Origin: a virus
DNA length: 27,021 nt
Direction: 5' to 3' (one strand)
IMG/VR virus record: IMGVR_UViG_3300042154_001475
Span: 1-27,021 of that record
Shown here: positions 13,648 to 18,528 of the stretch, in pieces
Numbering within the stretch: position 1 is the stretch's first letter
How the letters are laid out: every line of letters begins with the position of its first letter
Notes under the pieces: model-generated
The model's input: only the letters and a program-made list of their open reading frames with translations
What the model was told of the DNA's origin: nothing
The model's database searches: none
Made by a program: the position numbers and the translations under genes

Positions 13648-13721
13648 TGACAGACAAGTTGGACACCATCGCACGGCGCGGGTTTATTAAAAGGGAACAA
13701 CATGCCTTATCCAGACAATAG
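13647..13721 (+). CDS. 24-aa possible linker peptide
   Basis: ATG overlaps the upstream stop (TAATG) and the frame runs 20 nt into the next gene: MTDKLDTIARRGFIKREQHA plus four residues. It could serve translational coupling or be real. There is no further support. Confidence 0.25.
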   Translation: MTDKLDTIARRGFIKREQHALSRQ

Positions 13722-14193
13722 GCAGCAAACATACGCACTAGACGCACAGAAACGTAGTGCCTCAGCGTTAGCCATTCCAACAGTAACCACTACGCCATTT
13801 GTGTGGGATACAATCGTAAACGAGAACGGCGTACCGTCGTATAACCCAGCAACAGGCGTATTTACCTGCCCGTTTACCGGCGTTTACATTTTCGTTTTAC
13901 GCTTCAATGTCACCGTAGCATCTGGCACTAGGCAGTTATCGGCTGGCGCTGAAACGTGGAACGGCTCTGCATGGGTTAAATCAGAGTTTTCTGCTGTATT
14001 TGATGCCGTTCGTGATGGTGAAGCTAGGCAGGTTGTATTTTCGTCACCGGTAAACTTTGCGGCAGGCGTGCAGATTCGATTCCCATTTTGGTGCGAGAGC
14101 AATGTCACCATTGCAAATGGTATTCCAGTGAATTCGACTGGGTTGACAGTACCGGCGTCTCGATTAATGATTGCAGCAGTATCTTCACAATAA
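13702..14193 (+). CDS. C1q/TNF-like jelly-roll surface protein
   Basis: 163 aa. After a polar N-terminus the sequence reads YNPATGVFTCPFTGVYIFVL, then RFNVTVASGTRQLSAGAE. The F..P..GVY.F pattern is the core strand signature of C1q-like domains, which form trimeric beta sandwiches. A later GVQIRFPFWCESN and the final ASRLMIAAVS correspond to the closing strands. Phage proteins with such domains are usually surface-exposed fibres or capsid decorations. The next gene encodes a collagen-like stalk, the natural partner of C1q heads. The domain call is moderate and the surface role is inferred. Confidence 0.6.
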   Translation: MPYPDNRQQTYALDAQKRSASALAIPTVTTTPFVWDTIVNENGVPSYNPATGVFTCPFTGVYIFVLRFNVTVASGTRQLSAGAETWNGSAWVKSEFSAVFDAVRDGEARQVVFSSPVNFAAGVQIRFPFWCESNVTIANGIPVNSTGLTVPASRLMIAAVSSQ

Positions 14194-14206
14194 AAAGGGT
14201 AATTCA

Positions 14207-14386
14207 ATGCCATATCCAAGTGAAGGTGGAACGGGGCCTATTGGGCCAATCGTCCCAGCAGGTAAAGACGGTAAAAACGGTGCGGATGGCGCAAATGTAC
14301 CTCCAGAATCAATCCTTCCAGCACCATTCTCTTATGCTGTAAATGTAGGGGTCTTCTCTGAGAATGGCTATCATGTGCGGCAATAA
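14207..14386 (+). CDS. Short collagen-like protein
   Basis: 59 aa from ATG 14207, ribosome-binding site AAAAGGG. MPYPSEGGTGPIGPIVPAGK and then DGKNGADGANV form a Gly-X-Y tract of about nine triplets, as in trimeric collagen-like phage fibres. The remaining residues (APFSYAVNVGVFSENGYHVR) look like part of a small C-terminal head. The N-terminal MPYP is shared with the upstream C1q-like protein, suggesting a common capsid-anchoring start. It is short for a fibre, and two terminators follow. Confidence 0.65.
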   Translation: MPYPSEGGTGPIGPIVPAGKDGKNGADGANVPPESILPAPFSYAVNVGVFSENGYHVRQ

Positions 14387-14440
14387 TGCTGTTACGTGCA
14401 TTGGATTAAAAATGCAAGTTTGGCAGGAAACATAAACAAA

Positions 14441-14467
14441 GAAGCCCACTAGTGATAGTGGGCTTTT
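14441..14467. terminator. Terminator after the collagen-like gene
   Basis: AAGCCCACTA, loop GTGA, TAGTGGGCTT, then T residues; T-rich on both strands. First of two tandem hairpins between the capsid block and the converging accessory genes. Confidence 0.85.
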
Positions 14468-14562
14468 ATTATTAGTTACGAGTTGTGAAGTCGGTAGCGG
14501 ATAAGAAGTGGATTTGTACACGTAACGGCATGGCATTTGTCTAAGGTGTGGGTCTGTAATTG

Positions 14563-14589
14563 AAAGGCCCGCTATATGCGGGCCTTTTT
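14563..14589. terminator. Second terminator, adjoining the minus-strand cassette
   Basis: AAAGGCCCGC, loop TATAT, GCGGGCCTTT, with five T on the + side and a weaker T tract on the minus side. The 95 bases between this and the first hairpin hold no convincing gene. Confidence 0.82.
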
Positions 14590-14590
14590 A

Positions 14591-14767
14591 TTACCACCAA
14601 TAACTTTTATCCCGCTCTTTTTGTAGCTGAATTCGCAGAGCAAAACGTTTAAGTCGTTCTTCTTCCTCCTTTATTTGTAGTATTTTTTCTTTTTGATAGT
14701 CGATATATAGAGAAGCGACAACATATGCAATTAAAATCAAAGAAATTATTAGTGCAAGTATAAACAC
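14591..14767 (-). CDS. Small membrane-anchored coiled protein
   Basis: 58 aa from GTG 14767 behind AGGA. It starts MFILALIISLILIAYVVASL, a clear membrane helix, followed by a strongly charged helix (QKEKILQIKEEEERLKRFAL) and an aromatic end (SYWW). It lies 14 nt after the KilAC-type gene in the same transcription unit and ends directly before a terminator. Possibly an accessory lysis or membrane-stress protein; no family recognised. Confidence 0.6.
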   Translation of the reverse strand: MFILALIISLILIAYVVASLYIDYQKEKILQIKEEEERLKRFALRIQLQKERDKSYWW

Positions 14768-14780
14768 TAGGATAGTCCTG

Positions 14781-15056
14781 TTATTTTGTTGTTAATTGAG
14801 CCAGTTTAGCCAATCCCTTAGCAGTAACTAGCACTTGATCACATACGCGCTCGCCGCCGTCTGGTTTTATGATAACTACTGTCTTATGCACCAATAAACC
14901 CTGCTGAATCTTGTCTTGATATGCCAGCCAACTCTTACCACCTGCGCGCTTATAAATCCATTTTTCAGCACTAAGAAACTCAGTTAATCGTTTTGGTTGC
15001 AGCCCTAACTCCTTAGCGGCTGTCGTGATGTTTGTTTCTCCATCAGCTTTAGACAT
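14781..15056 (-). CDS. KilAC/ANT-domain antirepressor fragment
   Basis: 91 aa: MSKADGETNITTAAKELGLQ, then PKRLTEFLSAEKWIYKRAGG and VCDQVLVTAKGLAKLAQL. This is the complete KilAC (phage antirepressor C-terminal) domain, in which a helix-turn-helix with I..AAK.LG is followed by a W.Y.R.G strand and a TAKG.A.L helix. In other phages it sits at the C-terminus of antirepressors, often after a Rha or BRO domain. Here it is out of frame (-1) with the Rha N-terminal domain directly upstream, overlapping by 52 nt, with no strong ribosome-binding site of its own. It is either a separate coupled gene or half of a broken Rha-ANT fusion. Confidence 0.8.
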   Translation of the reverse strand: MSKADGETNITTAAKELGLQPKRLTEFLSAEKWIYKRAGGKSWLAYQDKIQQGLLVHKTVVIIKPDGGERVCDQVLVTAKGLAKLAQLTTK

Positions 15057-15250
15057 GCGATCTCACGGTCGAGATTGAAAAGCGGCAATTCTTTGTTTTG
15101 CTCGCTTAAATAGGAGCGCTTAAAATTCAGCTCTCCTCCATCTCCATGCAATTCAATCAACATCTTGCGAATGTCAGCAAGAACATTCTTATGTTCTTTA
15201 CCAGTCAGTTCCGAAATTTCCAACGATGACATCGTTTTTACTGCAATCAT
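15005..15250 (-). CDS. Rha-family regulatory N-terminal domain, out of frame with ANT
   Basis: 81 aa. MSSLEISELTGKEHKNVLAD (from residue 7), then IRKMLIEL and SYLSEQNKELPLFNLDRE are the hallmark segments of phage Rha proteins, which act as regulators when the host lacks IHF in the related P22-type phages. After LFNLDRE the family normally continues into a conserved region ending near a W..LE motif. Here the sequence instead runs IACLKLMEKQTSRQPLRS to a stop, and the other frame becomes the KilAC domain. An internal deletion that joined the two domains out of frame at about 15060 explains this. Confidence 0.75.
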   Translation of the reverse strand: MIAVKTMSSLEISELTGKEHKNVLADIRKMLIELHGDGGELNFKRSYLSEQNKELPLFNLDREIACLKLMEKQTSRQPLRS

Positions 15251-15263
15251 ATTAAGTTACTCA

Positions 15264-15398
15264 TTATTTATTCTCCAATGATGAAAAACCAAGTTCAACA
15301 AGTCGTTTGACGGCGCCAGCAAAGGAGCGGCCTTCTTTTTCTTTAAATTCATTGATGCGATTCCATAATTCAAGTGGAAACATGATGCTATGTAACAT
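15264..15398 (-). CDS. Arc-like ribbon-helix-helix protein
   Basis: 44 aa, with ribosome-binding site AAGGGG before ATG 15398. MLHSIMFPLELWNRINEFKE followed by KEGRSFAGAVKRLVELGFSS has the ribbon-helix-helix plan: a short beta strand (HSIMFP), helix A (LELWNRINEFKEKE), a G-R-S-F turn and helix B (AGAVKRLVELGF). Such proteins bind DNA as dimers of dimers and often repress phage promoters. It leads the Rha/ANT unit and has an excellent promoter upstream. It is a candidate, though unproven, for a regulator of the repeated operator-like sites in this window. Confidence 0.75.
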   Translation of the reverse strand: MLHSIMFPLELWNRINEFKEKEGRSFAGAVKRLVELGFSSLENK

Positions 15399-15425
15399 TT
15401 TTTACCCCTTCGATTAAGATGATTA

Positions 15426-15454
15426 ATAATAGTTAAATAAAAATGATTCGTCAA
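15426..15454 (-). promoter_or_regulatory. Strong sigma70 promoter for the RHH-Rha-ANT unit
   Basis: Minus strand TTGACG, exactly 17 nt, TATTAT, about 28 nt before ATG 15398. This promoter lacks a good copy of the operator-like palindrome, unlike the other accessory promoters. Confidence 0.7.
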
Positions 15455-15462
15455 TATTTATT

Positions 15463-16107
15463 TCAACCAAACAGCGGATCAAAATCCACCATCAAATCAC
15501 GTCTTGCTTCTATCCTTCGTCTAGCGTTATCAATTACGGCTGTTTTCTGACTAGCCTTTAGGTTTTCGCAGTGCTTGCATTGTGGATATAGACCTTTTTT
15601 GTAATGCCTGAAATGAATAACCGGCTTTGACTCGTTACACTTTGAGCAGGTTTTAGTCTCCTGAAATATCTTTACCGACTTTTCTCTCTTAGTCTTGCTG
15701 GCATTTGTTTTTGTAGGTTTACTAGGTGTATGAATACGCGGTGGATGCTTAGCGCGTGATGGCCTAACGTATGGTTGTGCCTCTCCATTCTTTGCTCTTG
15801 GCTTATGATCTGTAACCATCTCTAGTGTTTCTTTCCAGATTACAAAGTAATGTGATATCTCTCCTTTACAGTGCATGTATCTTTTTTTTCCTGAGTCACG
15901 ATGAGATACGCCTTTAGCACCGCATATAGGACACGACATAGGCATTTTACGACGCTGCCCGTCAACTACTTCACCAGTCAAAACATTTGTCCTAACAGAG
16001 TCACTACAAATCACACATTTTGTGCAGCGAACGTTATTTTTGAAATAACTTATTTTCATCTCGCCGTTGCACTTGGCGCAAGGTTCAAAAAACATTTTTG
16101 GGGGCAT
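15463..16107 (-). CDS. Multi zinc-finger protein of unknown function
   Basis: 214 aa. Several cysteine pairs are spaced as zinc ligands: CAKC (10-13), CTKCVIC near 28-34, CPICGAKGVSHRD near 59, and in the last third CSKCNESKPVIHFRHYKKG followed by CKHC. The last group matches a small treble-clef-like finger often found at the ends of phage HNH or recombination-associated proteins. A basic, proline-rich linker (RPSRAKHPPRIHTPSKPTK) joins the halves. Binding to nucleic acid is likely. No nuclease motif (HNH with paired His) is evident. ATG 16107 is followed by another Met four codons on. Confidence 0.65.
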   Translation of the reverse strand: MPPKMFFEPCAKCNGEMKISYFKNNVRCTKCVICSDSVRTNVLTGEVVDGQRRKMPMSCPICGAKGVSHRDSGKKRYMHCKGEISHYFVIWKETLEMVTDHKPRAKNGEAQPYVRPSRAKHPPRIHTPSKPTKTNASKTKREKSVKIFQETKTCSKCNESKPVIHFRHYKKGLYPQCKHCENLKASQKTAVIDNARRRIEARRDLMVDFDPLFG

Positions 16108-16132
16108 GATTGATGCTCATAAGAGTGTGTAT

Positions 16133-16146
16133 GTACAAAACTATAC
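16133..16146. promoter_or_regulatory. Operator-like palindrome, GTACA-N4-TATAC
   Basis: GTACAAAACTATAC, member of the eight-site family. It covers the -10 (TATAGT on the minus strand) of the promoter for the zinc-finger gene. Confidence 0.48.
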
Positions 16147-16168
16147 AGCAACAATAAAACTTGTGCTA
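16140..16168 (-). promoter_or_regulatory. Minus-strand promoter for the zinc-finger gene
   Basis: Minus strand TAGCAC, 17 nt, TATAGT. The -35 is weak. It overlaps a divergent + strand extended -10 box (16164-16172). Confidence 0.45.
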
Positions 16169-16172
16169 GAAT
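16164..16172 (+). promoter_or_regulatory. Extended -10-like box upstream of the 70-aa gene
   Basis: TGCTAGAAT, one mismatch from TG-N-TATAAT, with the hexamer starting 28 nt before ATG 16195. It shares bases with the divergent -35. Confidence 0.45.
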
Positions 16173-16194
16173 ATGTTTTTACATGGAGATTACT

Positions 16195-16407
16195 ATGGAC
16201 TTTAAATTGCGTGATGAGCTGATGAATATTGTTAATGATGACTCGGCTGAATTCGGTATTGCTGTTCTCTTTGTGACAAGCGAAGAGAAGTTTATCGTTT
16301 TCAATCGCCAATTCGAGAAGGCCTTGCACATGCAAGGCCAAGAACGTGCAGCTGATGCGGTGCGGATCTCTCAAAAACTGTGGGCGAGTTGTTGCACAGC
16401 GAGCTAA
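16195..16407 (+). CDS. 70-aa hypothetical protein, + strand island
   Basis: MDFKLRDELMNIVNDDSAEF, then GIAVLFVTSEEKFIVFNRQF, then EKALHMQGQERAADAVRISQ and a Cys-rich end. ATG 16195 is chosen because TGGAG lies 7-8 nt before it; an earlier Met at 16183 overlaps that site. The pattern is helix, two strands, helix. A single + gene lying between two divergent minus-strand units and ending at its own bidirectional terminator suggests an independent accessory cassette. No family recognised. Confidence 0.65.
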   Translation: MDFKLRDELMNIVNDDSAEFGIAVLFVTSEEKFIVFNRQFEKALHMQGQERAADAVRISQKLWASCCTAS

Positions 16408-16408
16408 T

Positions 16409-16440
16409 AAAAAACCCCACTGATTAGGTGGGGTTTGTTT
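16409..16440. terminator. Bidirectional terminator between converging accessory genes
   Basis: AAACCCCAC, loop TGATTAG, GTGGGGTTT, followed by GTTTTTT and preceded by A residues. Confidence 0.87.
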
Positions 16441-16441
16441 T

Positions 16442-17152
16442 TTACCCTAACAATTCCTTGCTTCGCTCAATAGACTGAATAGCTTCATTCATATCCTGAG
16501 TTGCGTCTTTCGCCCCACGCTTGCCCGCCATTAGGCACTTCTTGATAGCGTGCTGCATAGCTGGGCATGTCACTTCAAACGCTTTTAAAACATCGTAAAC
16601 GTCGATTGTGATCCCTTTGCAGGGCTTGTTGTATTTGTTTGCCAACTCCTCGCTTAAATTGGTTGTTGTTACGTGGTTGATGTTTGTGTCAATTACTGGC
16701 CTAAATTCCAGCGTTTCTCGCCAGTTTGGGTTTGGGGTGCATTTTAAAGATGATATCCAATACCCCTTTCCAACATCAACCCAGCCGGTGCATTTTGAAG
16801 ATGATATCCAATACCCTTTTCCAACACCAACCCAGCCGTCGTGATTTTTAGGGATATTTGCATCTTCAAATGTACCCCAAAACCACGGCCCGTCAATATG
16901 ACCTACAAGAATTTTAGCATTTGCTGGCGCATCATCCCAGCTAGGCTTATTTGATGCTGGCTTGTCATTGACTACGCGGTATTTGATAATTTTTTCTTCT
17001 CTATAAGAGCCGCCCCACGCAAGTTTACGTGCCAAAGCACTACCTCTGGTTCCGTCAGCAAGCTCAACCTCAACCATCACGTCACCTGCAACGGGGCATT
17101 TTCCGCCATCGTGATTAATCCAGTCATTATAAATAGGTTCTCTATTCATCAT
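16442..17152 (-). CDS. Mosaic accessory protein with 17-residue tandem duplication
   Basis: 236 aa. ATG 17152 (or 17149) follows GGAGGAAGGG. Three parts are visible. An N-terminal W..H.GGKCPV segment, common in small phage proteins, ends in IIKYRVV. A middle part contains two consecutive 17-residue copies built on GW-V-VGKGYWISS-KCT, followed by WRETLEFRPV. A C-terminal helical domain (YNKPCKGITIDVYDVLKAFE, then MQHAIKKCLMAGKRG) closes the chain, a module seen at the end of many lambdoid accessory proteins. No enzymatic motif. It is probably assembled from modules, and its function is unknown. Confidence 0.7.
   Translation of the reverse strand: MMNREPIYNDWINHDGGKCPVAGDVMVEVELADGTRGSALARKLAWGGSYREEKIIKYRVVNDKPASNKPSWDDAPANAKILVGHIDGPWFWGTFEDANIPKNHDGWVGVGKGYWISSSKCTGWVDVGKGYWISSLKCTPNPNWRETLEFRPVIDTNINHVTTTNLSEELANKYNKPCKGITIDVYDVLKAFEVTCPAMQHAIKKCLMAGKRGAKDATQDMNEAIQSIERSKELLG
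16740..16841. repeat. 51-bp tandem duplication inside the mosaic gene
   Basis: Two adjacent 51-bp copies (16740-16790 and 16791-16841), nearly identical, in frame, each encoding 17 residues including GKGYWISS. The near identity suggests a recent event. Confidence 0.88.
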
Positions 17153-17231
17153 CCCTTCCTCCAAAAACATGCTTAATTTCTAGCCACCGATCAGTAGCTC
17201 CTTTGATAGTACCTAAGTCTAGTTGCGGCAA
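17142..17231 (-). CDS. Possible 29-aa coupled peptide
   Basis: In one frame the 100 bases before the mosaic gene read LPQLDLGTIKGATDRWLEIK, then HVFGGRDDE and a stop overlapping the next start. The residues look protein-like, but the only start is TTG 17231 without a clear ribosome-binding site. It could be a real small gene or the remnant of a longer one. Confidence 0.3.
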   Translation of the reverse strand: MPQLDLGTIKGATDRWLEIKHVFGGRDDE

Positions 17232-17248
17232 GATGCGCCCAAAACTTA

Positions 17249-17521
17249 TTAATACTTCATATCACGATCATCTTTTCTTTCCATTGCTTTTAAGAAAGAT
17301 TTTATGCCAATACATGACATATCATATAAAGCACGGCTTTGCTTATCTGCTGCGATGATCTGAGTGATAACAAGATTACGTGTTATCTGGCCGCATATCG
17401 CATCATCTGCTTTGTTTTCCTTAAGAAGATCAAGCCATATAAGGTTGCGTAGTGCAATATCTGTTACTTCTTCCGGTGTTGGCTTTGTTTTTGCTGCTAG
17501 GAGCATGAATGGGTTAATCAT
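17249..17521 (-). CDS. 90-aa helical hypothetical protein
   Basis: ATG 17521 overlaps the TGA of a 14-codon leader frame (ATGA). It starts MINPFMLLAAKTKPTPEEVT, then DIALRNLIWLDLLKENKADD and ITRNLVITQIIAADKQSRAL, ending in KDDRDMKY. It is almost wholly helical. Repeated LxxL spacing suggests a small bundle. I do not recognise it. A longer start (TTG 17539) adds six residues but is not supported by a ribosome-binding site. Confidence 0.6.
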   Translation of the reverse strand: MINPFMLLAAKTKPTPEEVTDIALRNLIWLDLLKENKADDAICGQITRNLVITQIIAADKQSRALYDMSCIGIKSFLKAMERKDDRDMKY

Positions 17522-17562
17522 GGTTGCGAGTCTAGCCAAGGTGTTTCTGTATATTTATTCAT
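17518..17562 (-). CDS. 14-aa leader peptide coupled to the 90-aa gene
   Basis: MNKYTETPWLDSQP, start ATG 17562 with AGGAAAGAG upstream; its TGA overlaps the ATG of the downstream gene. The good ribosome-binding site belongs to this peptide and not to the downstream gene, which points to translational coupling. Confidence 0.45.
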   Translation of the reverse strand: MNKYTETPWLDSQP

Positions 17563-17590
17563 TTCTCTTTCCTAGTAGTGGTTGGTTGAT

Positions 17591-17604
17591 GTATTAAACT
17601 ATAC
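17591..17604. promoter_or_regulatory. Operator-like palindrome, GTATT-N4-TATAC
   Basis: GTATTAAACTATAC; covers the -10 of the minus promoter at 17598-17626. It is paired with the site at 17645-17658, 54 bp away centre to centre, in the same divergent region. Confidence 0.5.
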
Positions 17605-17626
17605 GTTATCAATTTATAGAGTGCAA
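17598..17626 (-). promoter_or_regulatory. Sigma70-type promoter for the 16442-17562 unit
   Basis: Minus strand TTGCAC, exactly 17 nt, TATAGT, upstream of the leader peptide. Confidence 0.65.
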
Positions 17627-17642
17627 GTACTAAAAATAAATC

Positions 17643-17671
17643 TTGTATAAATTTATACATCATACTAAGAT
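17643..17671 (+). promoter_or_regulatory. Promoter TTGTAT-N17-TAAGAT for the 17702-18478 cassette
   Basis: -35 TTGTAT and -10 TAAGAT at 17-nt spacing, identical in both hexamers to the promoter of the superinfection-immunity cassette at 9322-9350. Confidence 0.6.
17645..17658. promoter_or_regulatory. Operator-like perfect palindrome, GTATAAATTTATAC
   Basis: A perfect 14-bp palindrome between the -35 and -10 of the + promoter; the most symmetric member of the eight-site family. Confidence 0.52.
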
Positions 17672-17701
17672 GACGTATCAAAACGAAACGGAGTGGGGAA
17701 G

Positions 17702-17890
17702 ATGAGCAAAATTACTGTGCACATATTTGGAAATATCCATGAAAATGCAAATGGAGCGCTAGAGTTCAGCGGTTTCCATGTAGACGGCAACGGAACAAAT
17801 AAAAGTACATCAGAAGTGTTATTACAAGCAGTAATTGAAAGAATTCAATTAGAACTTGACGAAATAACTTCATGTGGAGATAGAAAATGA
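17702..17890 (+). CDS. 62-aa hypothetical protein
   Basis: ATG 17702 has GGAG 8 nt upstream. It starts MSKITVHIFGNIHENANGAL, then EFSGFHVDGNGTNKSTSEVL and a C-terminal helix (LQAVIERIQLELDEI). The plan is strands followed by a helix. Its TGA overlaps the next ATG. First gene of a four-gene + cassette with its own promoter and operator-like site. Not recognised. Confidence 0.65.
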   Translation: MSKITVHIFGNIHENANGALEFSGFHVDGNGTNKSTSEVLLQAVIERIQLELDEITSCGDRK

Positions 17891-18018
17891 AAAAAATCTA
17901 CATATACGATGTAAAATCAGGCAAACTCATGGGAACTTACCAAAGTGAAACAGTAAAAGTAGTATATATGATTAATGTTTTAACAATCGAAGGAGTTGCA
18001 CGATGCGTAATCGTTTAA
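17887..18018 (+). CDS. 43-aa hypothetical peptide
   Basis: MKKIYIYDVKSGKLMGTYQS, then ETVKVVYMINVLTIEGVARC and VIV. The ATG overlaps the upstream stop, and the 3' end overlaps the start of the next gene by 16 nt. The beta-hairpin-like start looks like a genuine small protein. Confidence 0.45.
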   Translation: MKKIYIYDVKSGKLMGTYQSETVKVVYMINVLTIEGVARCVIV

Positions 18019-18347
18019 TCATCTCTCTACTACTTCTATCCGGTCTTGCTCAAGCTGATGAATGGACGGGAAAAGACAAGAAACAACACTTTGCTGGTAG
18101 CGCATTAATGTGCGTGGCTGCATCGGCAGCATTCAAAGACTCAGATCATCCAGTGTTATATCCTATGGCTGCTGTGTTAGCTGTTGGCCTTGCAAAAGAG
18201 ATACGCGACGAAGTAGCAACGTCAGGAAGTGGATTCAGCTATAAAGGCCTTGCCGCTGATGCTTTGGGTGCTGCATTGGGTGTATCAGTAGGTAATGGCA
18301 TGATCTATGCGACACGGAATACTATTAACTTTACAGGGAAGTGGTAA
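18003..18347 (+). CDS. Periplasmic YfiM/DUF2279-like protein
   Basis: 114 aa with a signal peptide (MRNRLIISLLLLSGLAQADE, cleavage near ALA-type QA/D). The mature part begins WTGKDKKQHFAGSALMCVAA and continues with AVGLAKEIRDE, GSGFSYKGLAADALGAALGV. The W.gkDK.qHf.gs and KE.rDe...GsGfs.kDl.aD..Ga..G pattern is that of small exported proteins like YfiM, frequently carried by phages. Their function is unknown. GAAGGAG precedes the start. It may act in the envelope during lysogeny or lysis; that is inference. Confidence 0.75.
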   Translation: MRNRLIISLLLLSGLAQADEWTGKDKKQHFAGSALMCVAASAAFKDSDHPVLYPMAAVLAVGLAKEIRDEVATSGSGFSYKGLAADALGAALGVSVGNGMIYATRNTINFTGKW

Positions 18348-18478
18348 TGAAATATTCAACAATAATGACGGTATGCACCATAGGAGTAATCGGGTGTTTT
18401 GTCTCTCTTCTCTATGTGCTTGATGTGGTGGATCTGCCAACTATAAATAGCCCCATAGTCATCGTGTTTATGTCTTAA
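18347..18478 (+). CDS. 43-aa membrane peptide
   Basis: The ATG overlaps the upstream stop (TAATG). MKYSTIMTVCTIGVIGCFVS followed by LLYVLDVVDLPTINSPIVIV is almost entirely hydrophobic with one or two helices. Last gene of the + cassette. No terminator is visible between it and the methylase promoter, so transcription may continue. Confidence 0.5.
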   Translation: MKYSTIMTVCTIGVIGCFVSLLYVLDVVDLPTINSPIVIVFMS

Positions 18479-18496
18479 TATAACCCAGGTTTTTTA

Positions 18497-18505
18497 TGCT
18501 ATAAT
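18497..18505 (+). promoter_or_regulatory. Extended -10 promoter upstream of the methylase
   Basis: TGCTATAAT, with TATAAT starting 29 nt before ATG 18529; no -35 at normal spacing. Confidence 0.65.
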
Positions 18506-18528
18506 ATTTGCAATTATTGAAGTTTACT

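Noticed and set aside
14468-14562. 19-aa frame (GTG start) between the two terminators
   Set aside because: Too short, no ribosome-binding site, and lying between two terminators; possibly a remnant of a longer surface protein, but not supportable.
15257-15454. 65-aa minus-strand frame
   Set aside because: It shares the DNA of the 44-aa ribbon-helix-helix gene in another frame; the RHH frame has the ribosome-binding site and a recognisable fold pattern.
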